The notes: generated by a model from the sequence alone, not told the origin. Shown: positions 13,996-19,987, counted from the stretch's first letter. The stretch is 20,901 nt of DNA from Solirubrobacteraceae bacterium (GCA_025935735.1 JAICUS010000028.1:1-20901), one strand, 5' to 3'. Program-made: numbers and translations.

Positions 13996-14750
13996 CGGCT
14001 CAGGCGGCGCTGGAGCTGGTTCCACTCGTCCCACGGCATCTCCTCGCGCAGCTCGATCCCGGCCGCCTCGAGCACCGGCGAGACGTCGGCGAGGAACGCC
14101 GCCCGCAGCTCGCCGGAGTCCAGCGACAGCAGCCCGTCGGCCTTCAGCCGCTCCACGCCCGGCTCGCCGTCGGGCCCGAACCAGCAGAGCATCTCCGGCA
14201 GCAGCTCGTCCACCCGTGCCTGCAGCTGCTCGCGGCCGCCGTCGGTGCGGGCCAGGTCGCGCACACGGCCGTCGGCGTACTTGCGGTGGAACTCCTCCTC
14301 GCCGGGGATCCGGGCCGCGCGCCGGCGCAGGTCCTCGAAGCGGCACTCGCGCAGCGCGTTGAACATCACGGTCAGCGCCGGGTCGACCAATGACAGCGCG
14401 GCCACCACGTGCGGCCAAGTGGGCAGCGGGCGCTCCAGGAACGAGACGGCGTACATGCGCCCGCGCTCGTCGCCGCGCTGCAGCGGCGACGGCGCCTCGG
14501 TGACCGGCATCTCTTCCAGCAGCGGATACAGCGCCCGGGCGTGCCCGAGCTCCTCCTGGGAGATCGCGGCGGCGGCCACCGCGCTCTCCAGCGACGGCCC
14601 GCCGGGCGCCCACTCCGACAGCCGGCGGCCGAGGAAGTACTTGTTGTCGGCCAGCACGAGGATGAGGTTGATCAGCGCGGCCAGCGTCTGGCCCTCGGCC
14701 ACCATGGTCACGCCCCCGTCCTCGCCCTTGGGGGTCTGCTCCTCAGTCAC
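13992..14750 (-). CDS. paaC: PaaC-like ferritin-fold subunit of aryl-CoA monooxygenase
   Basis: This 252-aa all-helical ferritin-like protein resembles PaaC, the structural partner of PaaA in phenylacetyl-CoA epoxidase. It contains LADNKYFLGRRLSEWAPGGP near the N-terminus, as PaaC proteins have DNxxxLxxRLxEW. Unlike E. coli PaaC as I recall it, it keeps two ExxH motifs, E67-L-G-H70 (QEELGHAR) and E152-E-F-H155, plus D123, while the first glutamate position is Lys (K37). It may thus hold a partial metal site. GTG 14750 overlaps the upstream gene by 8 bp; ATG 14705, giving 237 aa and preceded by a run of G, is an alternative since the extra 15 residues look unconserved. The stop overlaps the zinc-ribbon gene by 4 bp. 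The family is clear by motifs and neighbours, but the protein is divergent. Confidence 0.85.
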   Translation of the reverse strand: MTEEQTPKGEDGGVTMVAEGQTLAALINLILVLADNKYFLGRRLSEWAPGGPSLESAVAAAAISQEELGHARALYPLLEEMPVTEAPSPLQRGDERGRMYAVSFLERPLPTWPHVVAALSLVDPALTVMFNALRECRFEDLRRRAARIPGEEEFHRKYADGRVRDLARTDGGREQLQARVDELLPEMLCWFGPDGEPGVERLKADGLLSLDSGELRAAFLADVSPVLEAAGIELREEMPWDEWNQLQRRLSR

Positions 14751-14919
14751 GCCGCACCACCCAGCGGATCGCGTCGTCGGGCACGAGCTGGATCTCGATG
14801 AACCTCGCGTCGTCGGGGGCGGCCGCGCGCGCCGCCTCGTCGCCGTCGGCTTCGAGGTCGCCGCGCAGCTCCAGCGGCTCCTCGTAGCGCTCGCGAGCGA
14901 ACACCAGGTAGCGGCTCAT
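14743..14919 (-). CDS. Second, miniature PaaB-like protein (58 aa)
   Basis: The protein starts MSRYLVFARERYEEPLELRG and ends FIEIQLVPDDAIRWVVRRD. The pattern YLVFARxxxxEPLxxxG, then xEIQLVPDDAI matches the upstream 67-aa PaaB-like protein (YQVFARRKADEPLQHIG, then TELFVAPSASI), so the two are tandem paralogues. PaaB is normally a single small subunit of about 95 residues that bridges PaaAC heterodimers. Two different short versions suggest a heteromeric bridge or subfunctionalisation, which is inference. ATG 14919 overlaps the previous stop (ATGA), and its stop overlaps the PaaC start by 8 bp. An earlier in-frame start would add 21 residues read out of the neighbour and is rejected. Confidence 0.72.
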   Translation of the reverse strand: MSRYLVFARERYEEPLELRGDLEADGDEAARAAAPDDARFIEIQLVPDDAIRWVVRRD

Positions 14920-15119
14920 TCCGGCCTCCGCACCTGCAGGATCGAGGCGCTGGGGGCGACGAACAGCTCCGTCCAGCGCCACTGGTCGTAGAGCTTGTAG
15001 GCGAACACCTCGGCGTCGTCGGGCTCGGAGGCGCCGACCGTGCCGATGTGCTGCAGCGGCTCGTCCGCCTTGCGGCGGGCGAACACCTGGTAGTACTCGT
15101 GGTCGCGCTCGGCCTTCAT
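14916..15119 (-). CDS. paaB: PaaB-like small subunit (67 aa)
   Basis: The protein reads [20 protein letters not shown], then PLQHIGTVGASEPDDAEVFA, followed by YKLYDQWRWTELFVAPSASI and a short tail. This matches the PaaB pattern YEVFxRxxxxxxHxGxxxAxD, a helix, then ExxIWVVxxxxI, but the protein is about 28 residues shorter than the E. coli-type PaaB. PaaB has no cofactor and organises the PaaA-PaaC assembly in the cytoplasm. ATG 15119 overlaps the stop of the DUF59 gene by 4 bp and its stop overlaps the next PaaB-like start by 4 bp. A longer in-frame start at 15191 is rejected because it would read antisense-like Arg/Pro-rich sequence over the neighbour. Confidence 0.82.
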   Translation of the reverse strand: MKAERDHEYYQVFARRKADEPLQHIGTVGASEPDDAEVFAYKLYDQWRWTELFVAPSASILQVRRPE

Positions 15120-15418
15120 GCCACGCCCAGCTCCCGCAGCTTGCGCACGCCGCGGCGGCTCATGTGGTCGCGCCGCCACTCCTCGAAGCACTCCTCGATC
15201 TCCACCTGCTCGACGCCGTCGAGGCGGAGCAGCCGCTCGCGCACGTCGGCCTTGATCAGGTCCTGGCAGGGGCAGCCCATCGACGTGTAGGTGAGCTTGA
15301 CCACCGCGCGGCCGTCGGCGAACGACACGCCGCGCACCAGCCCCATGTCGACGATCGAGATCGGGTACTCGGGGTCGTCGACCTCGCGCAGCGCGGCCCG
15401 GATCTCCTCGGCGCTCAC
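15116..15418 (-). CDS. paaD: PaaD N-terminal (DUF59/MIP18) domain as a separate protein
   Basis: This 100-aa protein starts [20 protein letters not shown] and has the DUF59 hallmarks [17 protein letters not shown] (about 15-31) and [17 protein letters not shown] (about 43-59) with cysteines C49 and C51, where MIP18-type proteins have a conserved GCP. PaaD assists maturation of the PaaA diiron or associated Fe-S sites in phenylacetyl-CoA oxygenase systems. The zinc ribbon that normally completes PaaD is missing here and is encoded separately at 13870-13995. GTG 15418 overlaps the PaaA stop (GTGA), and its TGA overlaps the PaaB start (ATGA). A SufT-type Fe-S assembly protein is a weaker alternative, since its place between PaaA and PaaB favours PaaD. 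Confidence 0.87.
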   Translation of the reverse strand: MSAEEIRAALREVDDPEYPISIVDMGLVRGVSFADGRAVVKLTYTSMGCPCQDLIKADVRERLLRLDGVEQVEIEECFEEWRRDHMSRRGVRKLRELGVA

Positions 15419-16332
15419 AGGTACCTCGTCATCTGCCGGTAGCCGCGCTGCACCTGCTCGACCAGCTCCTCGTTGGCCGGCCCGCGCCGCTTCCAGCGCT
15501 GGAGGACCTGGTCCCAGGAGATCTCGCCCTCGGCGAACAGCCAGCGCTTCTGGAGTTCGTCGAACTCGCACGGGAAGGGGTAGTCGAGCACGTAGTCCTC
15601 GCCCTCCTTGTGGGCCGGGACCTTCAGCCCGTGCTGCTCGCACAGCGGCACCGCGGTGCGCAGCCAGGCCTGGCGCAGCTGGTCGTTGGTCGATCCCTTC
15701 ATGCCGTACTCGATCTGCTCGGTGTGGCGCTTCATCGAGTCCGGCAGCCCGAACCACTCCATGACCATGGGGAACATCCAGTCCATCGCCTCCTGGAGCT
15801 GGAGCTTGGTCTCCGGGTTCTCCGACATCGTCGCCACCCACTGCTCGCCGTGGCGCAGGTGGAAGTTCTCCTCGCGCTCGACCTTGACCAGCGCGCGCTT
15901 CCACGGGCCGTAGCTGGAGTTCTGGAAGACGTCGTCGAGGATGCAGAAGCCGGCGCGGTCGTAGAACGCGTTGGCCACCACCATCTCCGCCCAGTTGTCG
16001 AGCGGGACGTCGAACGCGTAGGGGTGGCGGAAGTCCTTCGGGTCGCGCTCGTAGACCAGCTTCTCCACGTCGACGCCGAGGTCGCGCAGCAGCCGGTAGG
16101 CGATGTGGGCGTGGCCGAGCTCGTCCTGGACGATCCCGGTGACCGAGATGTAGGAGTTGATCCGGGGCGCGTCCTGGGCGGCGCGCATGTAGGCGGGGGC
16201 GGAGATCAGCTCCGTGTCACCCGAGACGACGAGCGTGCGCTTGAGCCCCTCGATGTAGCGCTCGGTGGCGTATTCGGGCCCTTCGATCAGCTTTCCGGCG
16301 CGGATGCGCTCCAGCAGCTCGTCTTCGGTCAT
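15415..16332 (-). CDS. paaA: PaaA-like catalytic diiron subunit of aryl-CoA monooxygenase
   Basis: This 305-aa helical-bundle protein matches PaaA, the catalytic subunit that epoxidises the ring of phenylacetyl-CoA, in length (309 in E. coli) and in all six expected metal-ligand positions: E41 (GDTELI), E71 and H74 (VQDELGHAH), D125 (FYDRAG), E155 and H158 (EREENFH). The shared [16 protein letters not shown] and [10 protein letters not shown] segments support the family. The rest is divergent from E. coli PaaA (e.g. [15 protein letters not shown]), so the substrate may not be phenylacetyl-CoA; with a benzoate-CoA ligase gene nearby, benzoyl-CoA or a related aryl-CoA is plausible. It is far shorter than BoxB (about 470 aa). 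ATG 16332 has GGGAGGAG just upstream. It is the first gene of the eight-gene operon. Confidence 0.9.
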   Translation of the reverse strand: MTEDELLERIRAGKLIEGPEYATERYIEGLKRTLVVSGDTELISAPAYMRAAQDAPRINSYISVTGIVQDELGHAHIAYRLLRDLGVDVEKLVYERDPKDFRHPYAFDVPLDNWAEMVVANAFYDRAGFCILDDVFQNSSYGPWKRALVKVEREENFHLRHGEQWVATMSENPETKLQLQEAMDWMFPMVMEWFGLPDSMKRHTEQIEYGMKGSTNDQLRQAWLRTAVPLCEQHGLKVPAHKEGEDYVLDYPFPCEFDELQKRWLFAEGEISWDQVLQRWKRRGPANEELVEQVQRGYRQMTRYL

Positions 16333-16336
16333 GGGG

Positions 16337-16344
16337 CTCCTCCC
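16337..16344 (-). promoter_or_regulatory. Strong ribosome binding site of the paaA-like gene
   Basis: GGGAGGAG on the minus strand ends 4 nt before the ATG at 16332. It is the only strong Shine-Dalgarno in this operon; the other genes start by stop-start overlap, so translation of the whole operon probably depends on it. Confidence 0.8.
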
Positions 16345-16365
16345 GATGGTACGGTCACGGCCGTG
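16345..16365. promoter_or_regulatory. Very short divergent control region between paaA-like and rubredoxin genes
   Basis: Only 30 bp separate the divergent starts (16332 and 16363). The perfect 10-bp palindrome CACGGCCGTG (16356-16365) ends on the GTG of the rubredoxin gene. I see no convincing -35/-10 pair, so promoters probably lie inside the opposing coding sequences. The palindrome is a candidate shared operator but is short and could be chance in GC-rich DNA. Confidence 0.25.
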
Positions 16366-16536
16366 GGGGATGATGATGGCGGTCTGTGGATCTGCGAGCT
16401 CTGCGGGTACGTGTACGACCCGGCGGAGGGCGACGCCGACGGCGGCGTGCCGCCGGGCACGAAGTTCCCCGACATCCCCTCCAACTGGTCCTGCCCGGTG
16501 TGCGGCGCGCGCAAAGAGGACTTCTCGCCGGAGTGA
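16363..16536 (+). CDS. Rubredoxin
   Basis: This 57-aa protein has both rubredoxin knuckles, [20 protein letters not shown] and then [16 protein letters not shown], giving four cysteine ligands for one iron, with the usual aromatic and Pro-Gly residues ([13 protein letters not shown]). Rubredoxins carry single electrons in the cytoplasm, for example to oxygenases. GTG 16363 is the in-frame start nearest the fold; no good ribosome site precedes it. The TGA overlaps the start of the diiron protein gene by 4 bp (GTGA), so the two are made together. It is divergent from, and 30 bp away from, the paaA-like gene, making it a candidate electron donor to that oxygenase or to the adjacent diiron protein. 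The partner assignment is inference. Confidence 0.93.
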   Translation: MGDDDGGLWICELCGYVYDPAEGDADGGVPPGTKFPDIPSNWSCPVCGARKEDFSPE

Positions 16537-17225
16537 TCGCGGGCTATGAGCACTTCCTGCGGATCGCCGACCGCGTGCAGTGGGACCAGGCGGACATCGA
16601 CCTCTCGGCCGATGCCCTCGCCTGGCCGGCGGCGGGCGACGAGCGCGTCGCCGAGCTGATCGCCGGCTTCTGCGTGGGCGAGGCCGGGGTGGCCGAGCAC
16701 CTGGCGCCGTTCGCCGCGGCGGCTACGCCGGATGCGGCCCGCTGCTTCGCCGCGCAGGAGCGCGACGAGGAGCGCCACGCGCGGTTCTTCGCCCGGGCGG
16801 TGCGCGAGGTGCTGGGCTGCGACGACCCGCGCGCGCTGCTGTCGGCCGAGTTCCTGGAGCTCTTCGAGGTGCGGCTGCCGGAGGCGGCCGCGTCTGCCGC
16901 CTCCGATCTCGGGGGCGCCGTCGGGCTCTACCACATGGTGCTGGAGGGCGTCGTGTTCACCGCGGGCCAGTACGCGCTGCTCGACCGGCTCGACCCGCGG
17001 CTGCCCGGGCTGCGGCAGGGCACCGAGCTCGTGCTGCGCGACGAGCGCTGGCACGTCGGCTTCGGCACCCGCTGCCTGATCGACGCGGGGCTGGACGAGG
17101 CGGCGATCCTCTCGGAGGGCGAGCGCGCGGCGGCCGTGTGGGCGCCCGAGCAGGCCGAGCGCGTGGTGACCACGCTGCGGCGCCGGCTCGCCATGGTGCG
17201 AAGTGAACGTGTGACAGTTCACTGA
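16533..17225 (+). CDS. R2-like / ferritin-like diiron protein (probable oxidase)
   Basis: This 230-aa helical protein has the ribonucleotide reductase R2-type ligand set: E50 (CVGEAGV), E79 and H82 ([10 protein letters not shown]), E138 (MVLEGVVF) and E171 and H174 ([11 protein letters not shown]). The position of the R2 radical tyrosine, four residues after the first His, is Phe (F86). The protein is shorter than class I R2 chains (about 320-380) and no large subunit is adjacent, so it is more likely an R2-like oxidase or hydroxylase than a ribonucleotide reductase. The start is GTG 16533, overlapping the rubredoxin stop; the open frame extends further upstream but that part is the rubredoxin gene in another frame. 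Coupling to rubredoxin suggests that rubredoxin reduces its diiron site. The substrate is unknown. Confidence 0.85.
   Translation: MIAGYEHFLRIADRVQWDQADIDLSADALAWPAAGDERVAELIAGFCVGEAGVAEHLAPFAAAATPDAARCFAAQERDEERHARFFARAVREVLGCDDPRALLSAEFLELFEVRLPEAAASAASDLGGAVGLYHMVLEGVVFTAGQYALLDRLDPRLPGLRQGTELVLRDERWHVGFGTRCLIDAGLDEAAILSEGERAAAVWAPEQAERVVTTLRRRLAMVRSERVTVH
17202..17223. promoter_or_regulatory. Inverted repeat AGTGAAC-N8-GTTCACT, candidate operator
   Basis: Perfect 7-bp arms at 17202-17208 and 17217-17223 with an 8-bp spacer overlap the last codons of the diiron protein gene. They lie 29 bp before the alpha/beta hydrolase start and 14 bp before its possible -10 box. There is no T-run, so a regulator site is more likely than a terminator. 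The spacing of about 15 bp between arm centres would suit a dimer such as a TetR or GntR protein; none is encoded in the window. Confidence 0.45.
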
Positions 17226-17237
17226 CGAACGCAAGTC

Positions 17238-17243
17238 TATAGT
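17238..17243 (+). promoter_or_regulatory. Candidate -10 box of a leaderless promoter for the hydrolase
   Basis: TATAGT ends 8 nt before the ATG at 17252, and no ribosome site lies between. A transcript from here would begin at or next to the start codon, the leaderless layout common in actinobacteria. No clear -35 hexamer is seen at standard spacing. Confidence 0.4.
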
Positions 17244-17251
17244 CGTCTGGA

Positions 17252-17989
17252 ATGCGCGTCAACGGGGTCAAGCTGGAGAGCCGGGAGATCGCCGGCGCCG
17301 AGCCCGCGCTGGTGTTCCTGCACGAGGGCCTGGGCTCGGTCGGCCTGTGGCGCGCGTTCCCGGAGCGCCTGGCCACGGCGACCGGCCGCCGGGCGCTGCT
17401 CTACTCCCGCGCCGGCCACGGCTTCTCCGACGTGCCCGGCGCGCCCCGCACGCCGCGGTTCATGCACGAGGAGGCGCTCGACGTGCTGCCCGCCGTCCTC
17501 GCGGAGGCGGGGATCGCGGACCCGGTGCTGGTCGGCCACAGCGACGGCGCCTCGATCGCGCTGATCCACGCGGCGGCGCACCCCGTGCGGGCGCTCGTGC
17601 TGCTGGCCCCGCACGTGTTCGTCGAGGACCTCTCGGTGGCCAGCATCGCCGAGGCGCGCGAGACGTTCGAGGGCACCGACCTGCGCGAGCGCATGGGCCG
17701 CCACCACCGCGACGCCGAGGCGACGTTCCGGCTGTGGAACGACATCTGGCTCGCCCCGGAGTTCCGCGGCTGGGACATCACCGACGTCCTGCCGTCGGTC
17801 ACCGCGCCGGCGCTGTTGATCCAGGGCGAGCACGACCAGTACGGCACGCTCGCCCAGGTCGAGGCCGTGCGCGACGGCGTGGCCGGCCCGGCCGAGCTGG
17901 TCGTGCTGGACGCACGCCACGCGCCGCACCTGGAGGCGCCGGAGGAGACGCTCCAGGCCGCGGCGCGGTTCGTCAGACAGCGATCTTGA
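17252..17989 (+). CDS. Alpha/beta hydrolase
   Basis: This 245-aa hydrolase-fold protein has a complete apparent triad: nucleophile S97 in the elbow GHSDGAS, acid D195 in IQGEHDQYG, and base H223 in DARHAPHLEAPEE. The oxyanion strand LVFLHEGLGSVGLW is at about 20-33. There is no signal peptide, so it acts in the cytoplasm. It could be an esterase, thioesterase or C-C bond hydrolase; substrate cannot be read. A catabolic role is suggested only by its nearness to the oxygenase genes. ATG 17252 follows a possible leaderless -10 box. The 3' end overlaps the end of the convergent chemoreceptor pseudogene by 17 bp. Confidence 0.9.
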   Translation: MRVNGVKLESREIAGAEPALVFLHEGLGSVGLWRAFPERLATATGRRALLYSRAGHGFSDVPGAPRTPRFMHEEALDVLPAVLAEAGIADPVLVGHSDGASIALIHAAAHPVRALVLLAPHVFVEDLSVASIAEARETFEGTDLRERMGRHHRDAEATFRLWNDIWLAPEFRGWDITDVLPSVTAPALLIQGEHDQYGTLAQVEAVRDGVAGPAELVVLDARHAPHLEAPEETLQAAARFVRQRS

Positions 17990-18728
17990 AGCGGCCCACG
18001 AGCGCGTCCAGACGCTCGGCCGTGGCGGCCGGCTCGCCCGCGCCGGAGGCCATCTCCTGCGCCGAGGCGCTCGTCTGCTCGCTGGAGGCCGAGACCTCCT
18101 CGGCCGACGCGGTGGCCACCTCGGCGACGGACGCGACCTCGGTGACCGCGCCCTCGATGCGCGCGGCCTGGGTGGAGATCTCGCGGACGGCCGCGGCAAT
18201 GCCCTCGACCCGCGCCGCCATGTCCTCCACGGCGCCGTCGATCTCCTCGAAGGCCAAGCGCGTGCGCTCCACGGCGGCCACGCCCTCGCTGGTGCGGTGC
18301 GCGCCGCGCTCGCCGACGGAGACCACGCGCGCCGGCGGCGCTGTCGAGCCCGGCGGTCAGCTCGGTGAGGTCCTGCTCGTCCAGCCGCCGCAGCCGGGCG
18401 GCGACGGCGCGGACCGGGCGGACGACGCTGAGGGTGATCAGCACGGCCAGCAGCGCGGCGAGCACGAGCAAGATCGCGCCGACGACGATCATCAGCCGGG
18501 TCGCGGCGGCGGCGGCGTTCTCCTCGCCGTCGACCGTGCCCGACACCTCCTTCTGGGTGGCGGTGATGAGGTTCGCGGTGGCCGCGTCGCGGCTCGCGGT
18601 CAGCGGCACCATGTCCTGAGGAACAGCGTGTGGGCCTGGGGGCCGTGGCCGGCGCGATCGGCCTGGACGATCTGGTTGCGCAGCGTGTCCGCCCGGTCGT
18701 CGACACTGGCGTAATGGTAAAGATCCAC
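17973..18728 (-). pseudogene. Decayed methyl-accepting chemotaxis protein (frameshift plus large internal deletion)
   Basis: Three pieces of one chemoreceptor lie in different frames. From about 18728 one frame reads VDLYHYASVDDRADTLRNQI and on to HTLFLR, part of the extracellular four-helix sensor. Near 18610-18622 the frame shifts to QDMVPLTASRDAATANLITA and continues through a transmembrane helix (LMIVVGAILLVLAALLAVLI) and the start of a HAMP domain (VVRPVRAVAARLRRLDEQDL). At about 18326-18345 it jumps to the C-terminal tail of the signalling domain (SVGERGAHRTSEGVAAVERT and on to VGRFKIAV). The first transmembrane helix, most of HAMP and the whole adaptation and CheA-contacting hairpin tip are missing. 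It cannot signal in its present form. Its end overlaps the hydrolase stop by 17 bp. Sequencing error could explain the frameshift but not the deletion. Confidence 0.82.
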
Positions 18729-18764
18729 TGTTCAGGTGAGAGCCCTCTCTTCTTTGCGTCCTCG

Positions 18765-18770
18765 TAGAGT
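18765..18770 (+). promoter_or_regulatory. Candidate -10 box of a leaderless promoter for the thioesterase
   Basis: TAGAGT ends 7 nt before GTG 18778 without a ribosome site between, the same layout as TATAGT before the hydrolase at 17252. This spacing is the main reason for choosing GTG 18778 as start. No matching -35 hexamer is evident. Confidence 0.35.
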
Positions 18771-18777
18771 CTCCGGC

Positions 18778-19185
18778 GTGCTCGACGAGCATCTGGTCAT
18801 CCCGTTCGAGCGCAGCTTCGACGCCGCGTACGGCCTCGAGTACCTCGGCGCGGACGAGGATGGGATCCGCGGACGCGTGCCCGTCACCCCGGCGCTGTGC
18901 GGGCCCGACGGCGCGGTGCACAGCGGCGTCCACTTCGCCATCGCGGAGTCGCTGGCTTCGACCGGCACGGCTCTGGAGGTCGTCCCGCAGGGGCTCGTGC
19001 CATCGGGCCTGAGCAACTCCACGCACGTGCTCGCCCCGGCGCGCGACGGCGTGCTGGAGGCGGTCGCCCGCTGCCGCGCGCGGGGCGAGCTCGACTGGCT
19101 GTGGGATGTCGAGATCACCGGGGCCGACGGGACGCTCGTCGCGGCCTCGACGGTGGTGATCGCGGTCCGGCCCGCGCGGGTGTGA
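18778..19185 (+). CDS. Hotdog-fold thioesterase, PaaI-like
   Basis: This 135-aa single hotdog-domain protein starts VLDEHLVIPFERSFDAAYGL. The central helix region GAVHSGVHFAIAESLASTGT carries H48 and E57, matching the HxGxxxxxxE/D pattern in which the acid activates water in PaaI and 4-hydroxybenzoyl-CoA type thioesterases. Such enzymes hydrolyse aromatic or acyl-CoA esters and free trapped CoA. GTG 18778 gives the family's usual length; an in-frame GTG at 18736 would add 14 unconserved Arg/Ser-rich residues. Its stop overlaps the lipoate-ligase-like gene by 4 bp (GTGA). A link to the aryl-CoA pathway in the window is plausible from family, not proven. Confidence 0.85.
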   Translation: MLDEHLVIPFERSFDAAYGLEYLGADEDGIRGRVPVTPALCGPDGAVHSGVHFAIAESLASTGTALEVVPQGLVPSGLSNSTHVLAPARDGVLEAVARCRARGELDWLWDVEITGADGTLVAASTVVIAVRPARV

Positions 19186-19931
19186 GGCGCCTCAGCGCGC
19201 CGGAGACCGGCTCGGCGGCGCTCGAGCTGGCCACGTCGCACGCGCTGCTGCAGCGCGTGGCGGCGGGCGAGCTCGCCGGCGGCGCGGCCGAGCCGCCCGC
19301 GCTGCTGCGGCTCTACCGGCCGCCGCCCACGGTGGCCTTCGGCAAGCTCGACACGCTGAGCGCCGGCTACGCGGACGCCGCCGCGGCCGCCCGGGCGCGT
19401 GGCTACGCGCCGGTGCTGCGGCTCCCCGGCGGCCACGCCGCGGCCTACCACCGCGAGTCGCTGGGGATCGACCTCGTCTACGCGGTCGCCGACCCGGTGC
19501 CGGGAACGCACGAGCGCTTCCGCGAGACCGGCGAGCGGCTGGCGGGCGCGCTGGCCGCGCTGGGCGTCGACGCGCGGGTGGGGGAGGTGCCCGGCGAGTA
19601 CTGCCCGGGCGCCTACAGCGTCAACGCGCGCGGGCGGGTCAAGCTCGTCGGCACCGCCCAGCGGCTCGTGCGCGGCGCCGCGCTGCTCGGCGCGGTGATC
19701 GTCGTCCGCGACGGGGAGGGCGTGCGCGCCGTCCTGCGCGACGTCTACGCCCGGCTCGGCCTGGAATGGGACGACGCCACGGCCGGCGCGGTCGACGAGG
19801 AGGTCCCGGGCGTCACCGTCGACGACGTCCAGCGCGCCGTCCTGGCCGCGTACGGCGATCCATCTCCGTTCGCGCTGGATGAGGCCACACAGGCCCTCGC
19901 GGCCGATCTGGAGGTTGAGCGCCGCCTCTGA
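19182..19931 (+). CDS. Lipoate-protein ligase A / octanoyltransferase-like protein (BPL/LplA/LipB family)
   Basis: This 249-aa protein has the biotin/lipoate transferase fold. The acceptor-binding loop LRLPGGHAAAYHRESLGIDL (about 79-98) corresponds to RRxSGGGAVYHDxGxL, and the conserved lysine is K154 in GRVKLVGTAQR. The segment EYCPGAYSVN (C141) resembles the position of a conserved Cys region in LipM-type octanoyltransferases, so either ligase or transferase chemistry is possible. It would attach lipoyl or octanoyl groups to dehydrogenase E2 or GcvH proteins in the cytoplasm. GTG 19182 overlaps the thioesterase stop. No other lipoylation gene lies in the window, and coupling to a thioesterase has no obvious explanation. 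Confidence 0.85.
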   Translation: MRRLSAPETGSAALELATSHALLQRVAAGELAGGAAEPPALLRLYRPPPTVAFGKLDTLSAGYADAAAAARARGYAPVLRLPGGHAAAYHRESLGIDLVYAVADPVPGTHERFRETGERLAGALAALGVDARVGEVPGEYCPGAYSVNARGRVKLVGTAQRLVRGAALLGAVIVVRDGEGVRAVLRDVYARLGLEWDDATAGAVDEEVPGVTVDDVQRAVLAAYGDPSPFALDEATQALAADLEVERRL

Positions 19932-19933
19932 GT

Positions 19934-19978
19934 GGGGTCAGACCCCTTGAGTCACCGCCACTCAAGGGGTCTGACCCC
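19934..19978. terminator. Nested-palindrome hairpin between convergent genes (bidirectional terminator or REP-like element)
   Basis: Arms of 19 bp (19934-19952 and 19960-19978) are perfectly complementary around a 7-nt loop. Each arm contains its own small palindrome, GGGGTC-A-GACCCC on the left and GGGGTC-T-GACCCC on the right, so the DNA can form one long or two short hairpins. It starts 2 nt after the stop at 19931 and ends 9 nt before the convergent stop at 19988. There is no U-run, as is usual for I-type terminators of GC-rich actinobacteria. A dispersed palindromic repeat is the alternative. Confidence 0.75.
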
Positions 19979-19987
19979 CGTCAGCCT

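Noticed and set aside
15415..16332. Calling the oxygenase subunit BoxB (benzoyl-CoA epoxidase)
   Set aside because: BoxB is about 470 aa and works with BoxA. This protein is 305 aa, has PaaA motifs and spacing and lies with PaaB-, PaaC- and PaaD-like genes.
15610..16362. Long in-frame upstream extension of the rubredoxin reading frame
   Set aside because: It runs antisense through the paaA-like gene and encodes His/Val-rich shadow sequence; the rubredoxin fold begins right after GTG 16363.
16533..17225. Class I ribonucleotide reductase beta subunit
   Set aside because: The radical-Tyr position is Phe, the chain is short and no alpha subunit is near; R2-like oxidase is the safer label.
19934..19978. 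CRISPR repeat
   Set aside because: There is only one inverted pair, with no regularly spaced direct repeats or cas genes.
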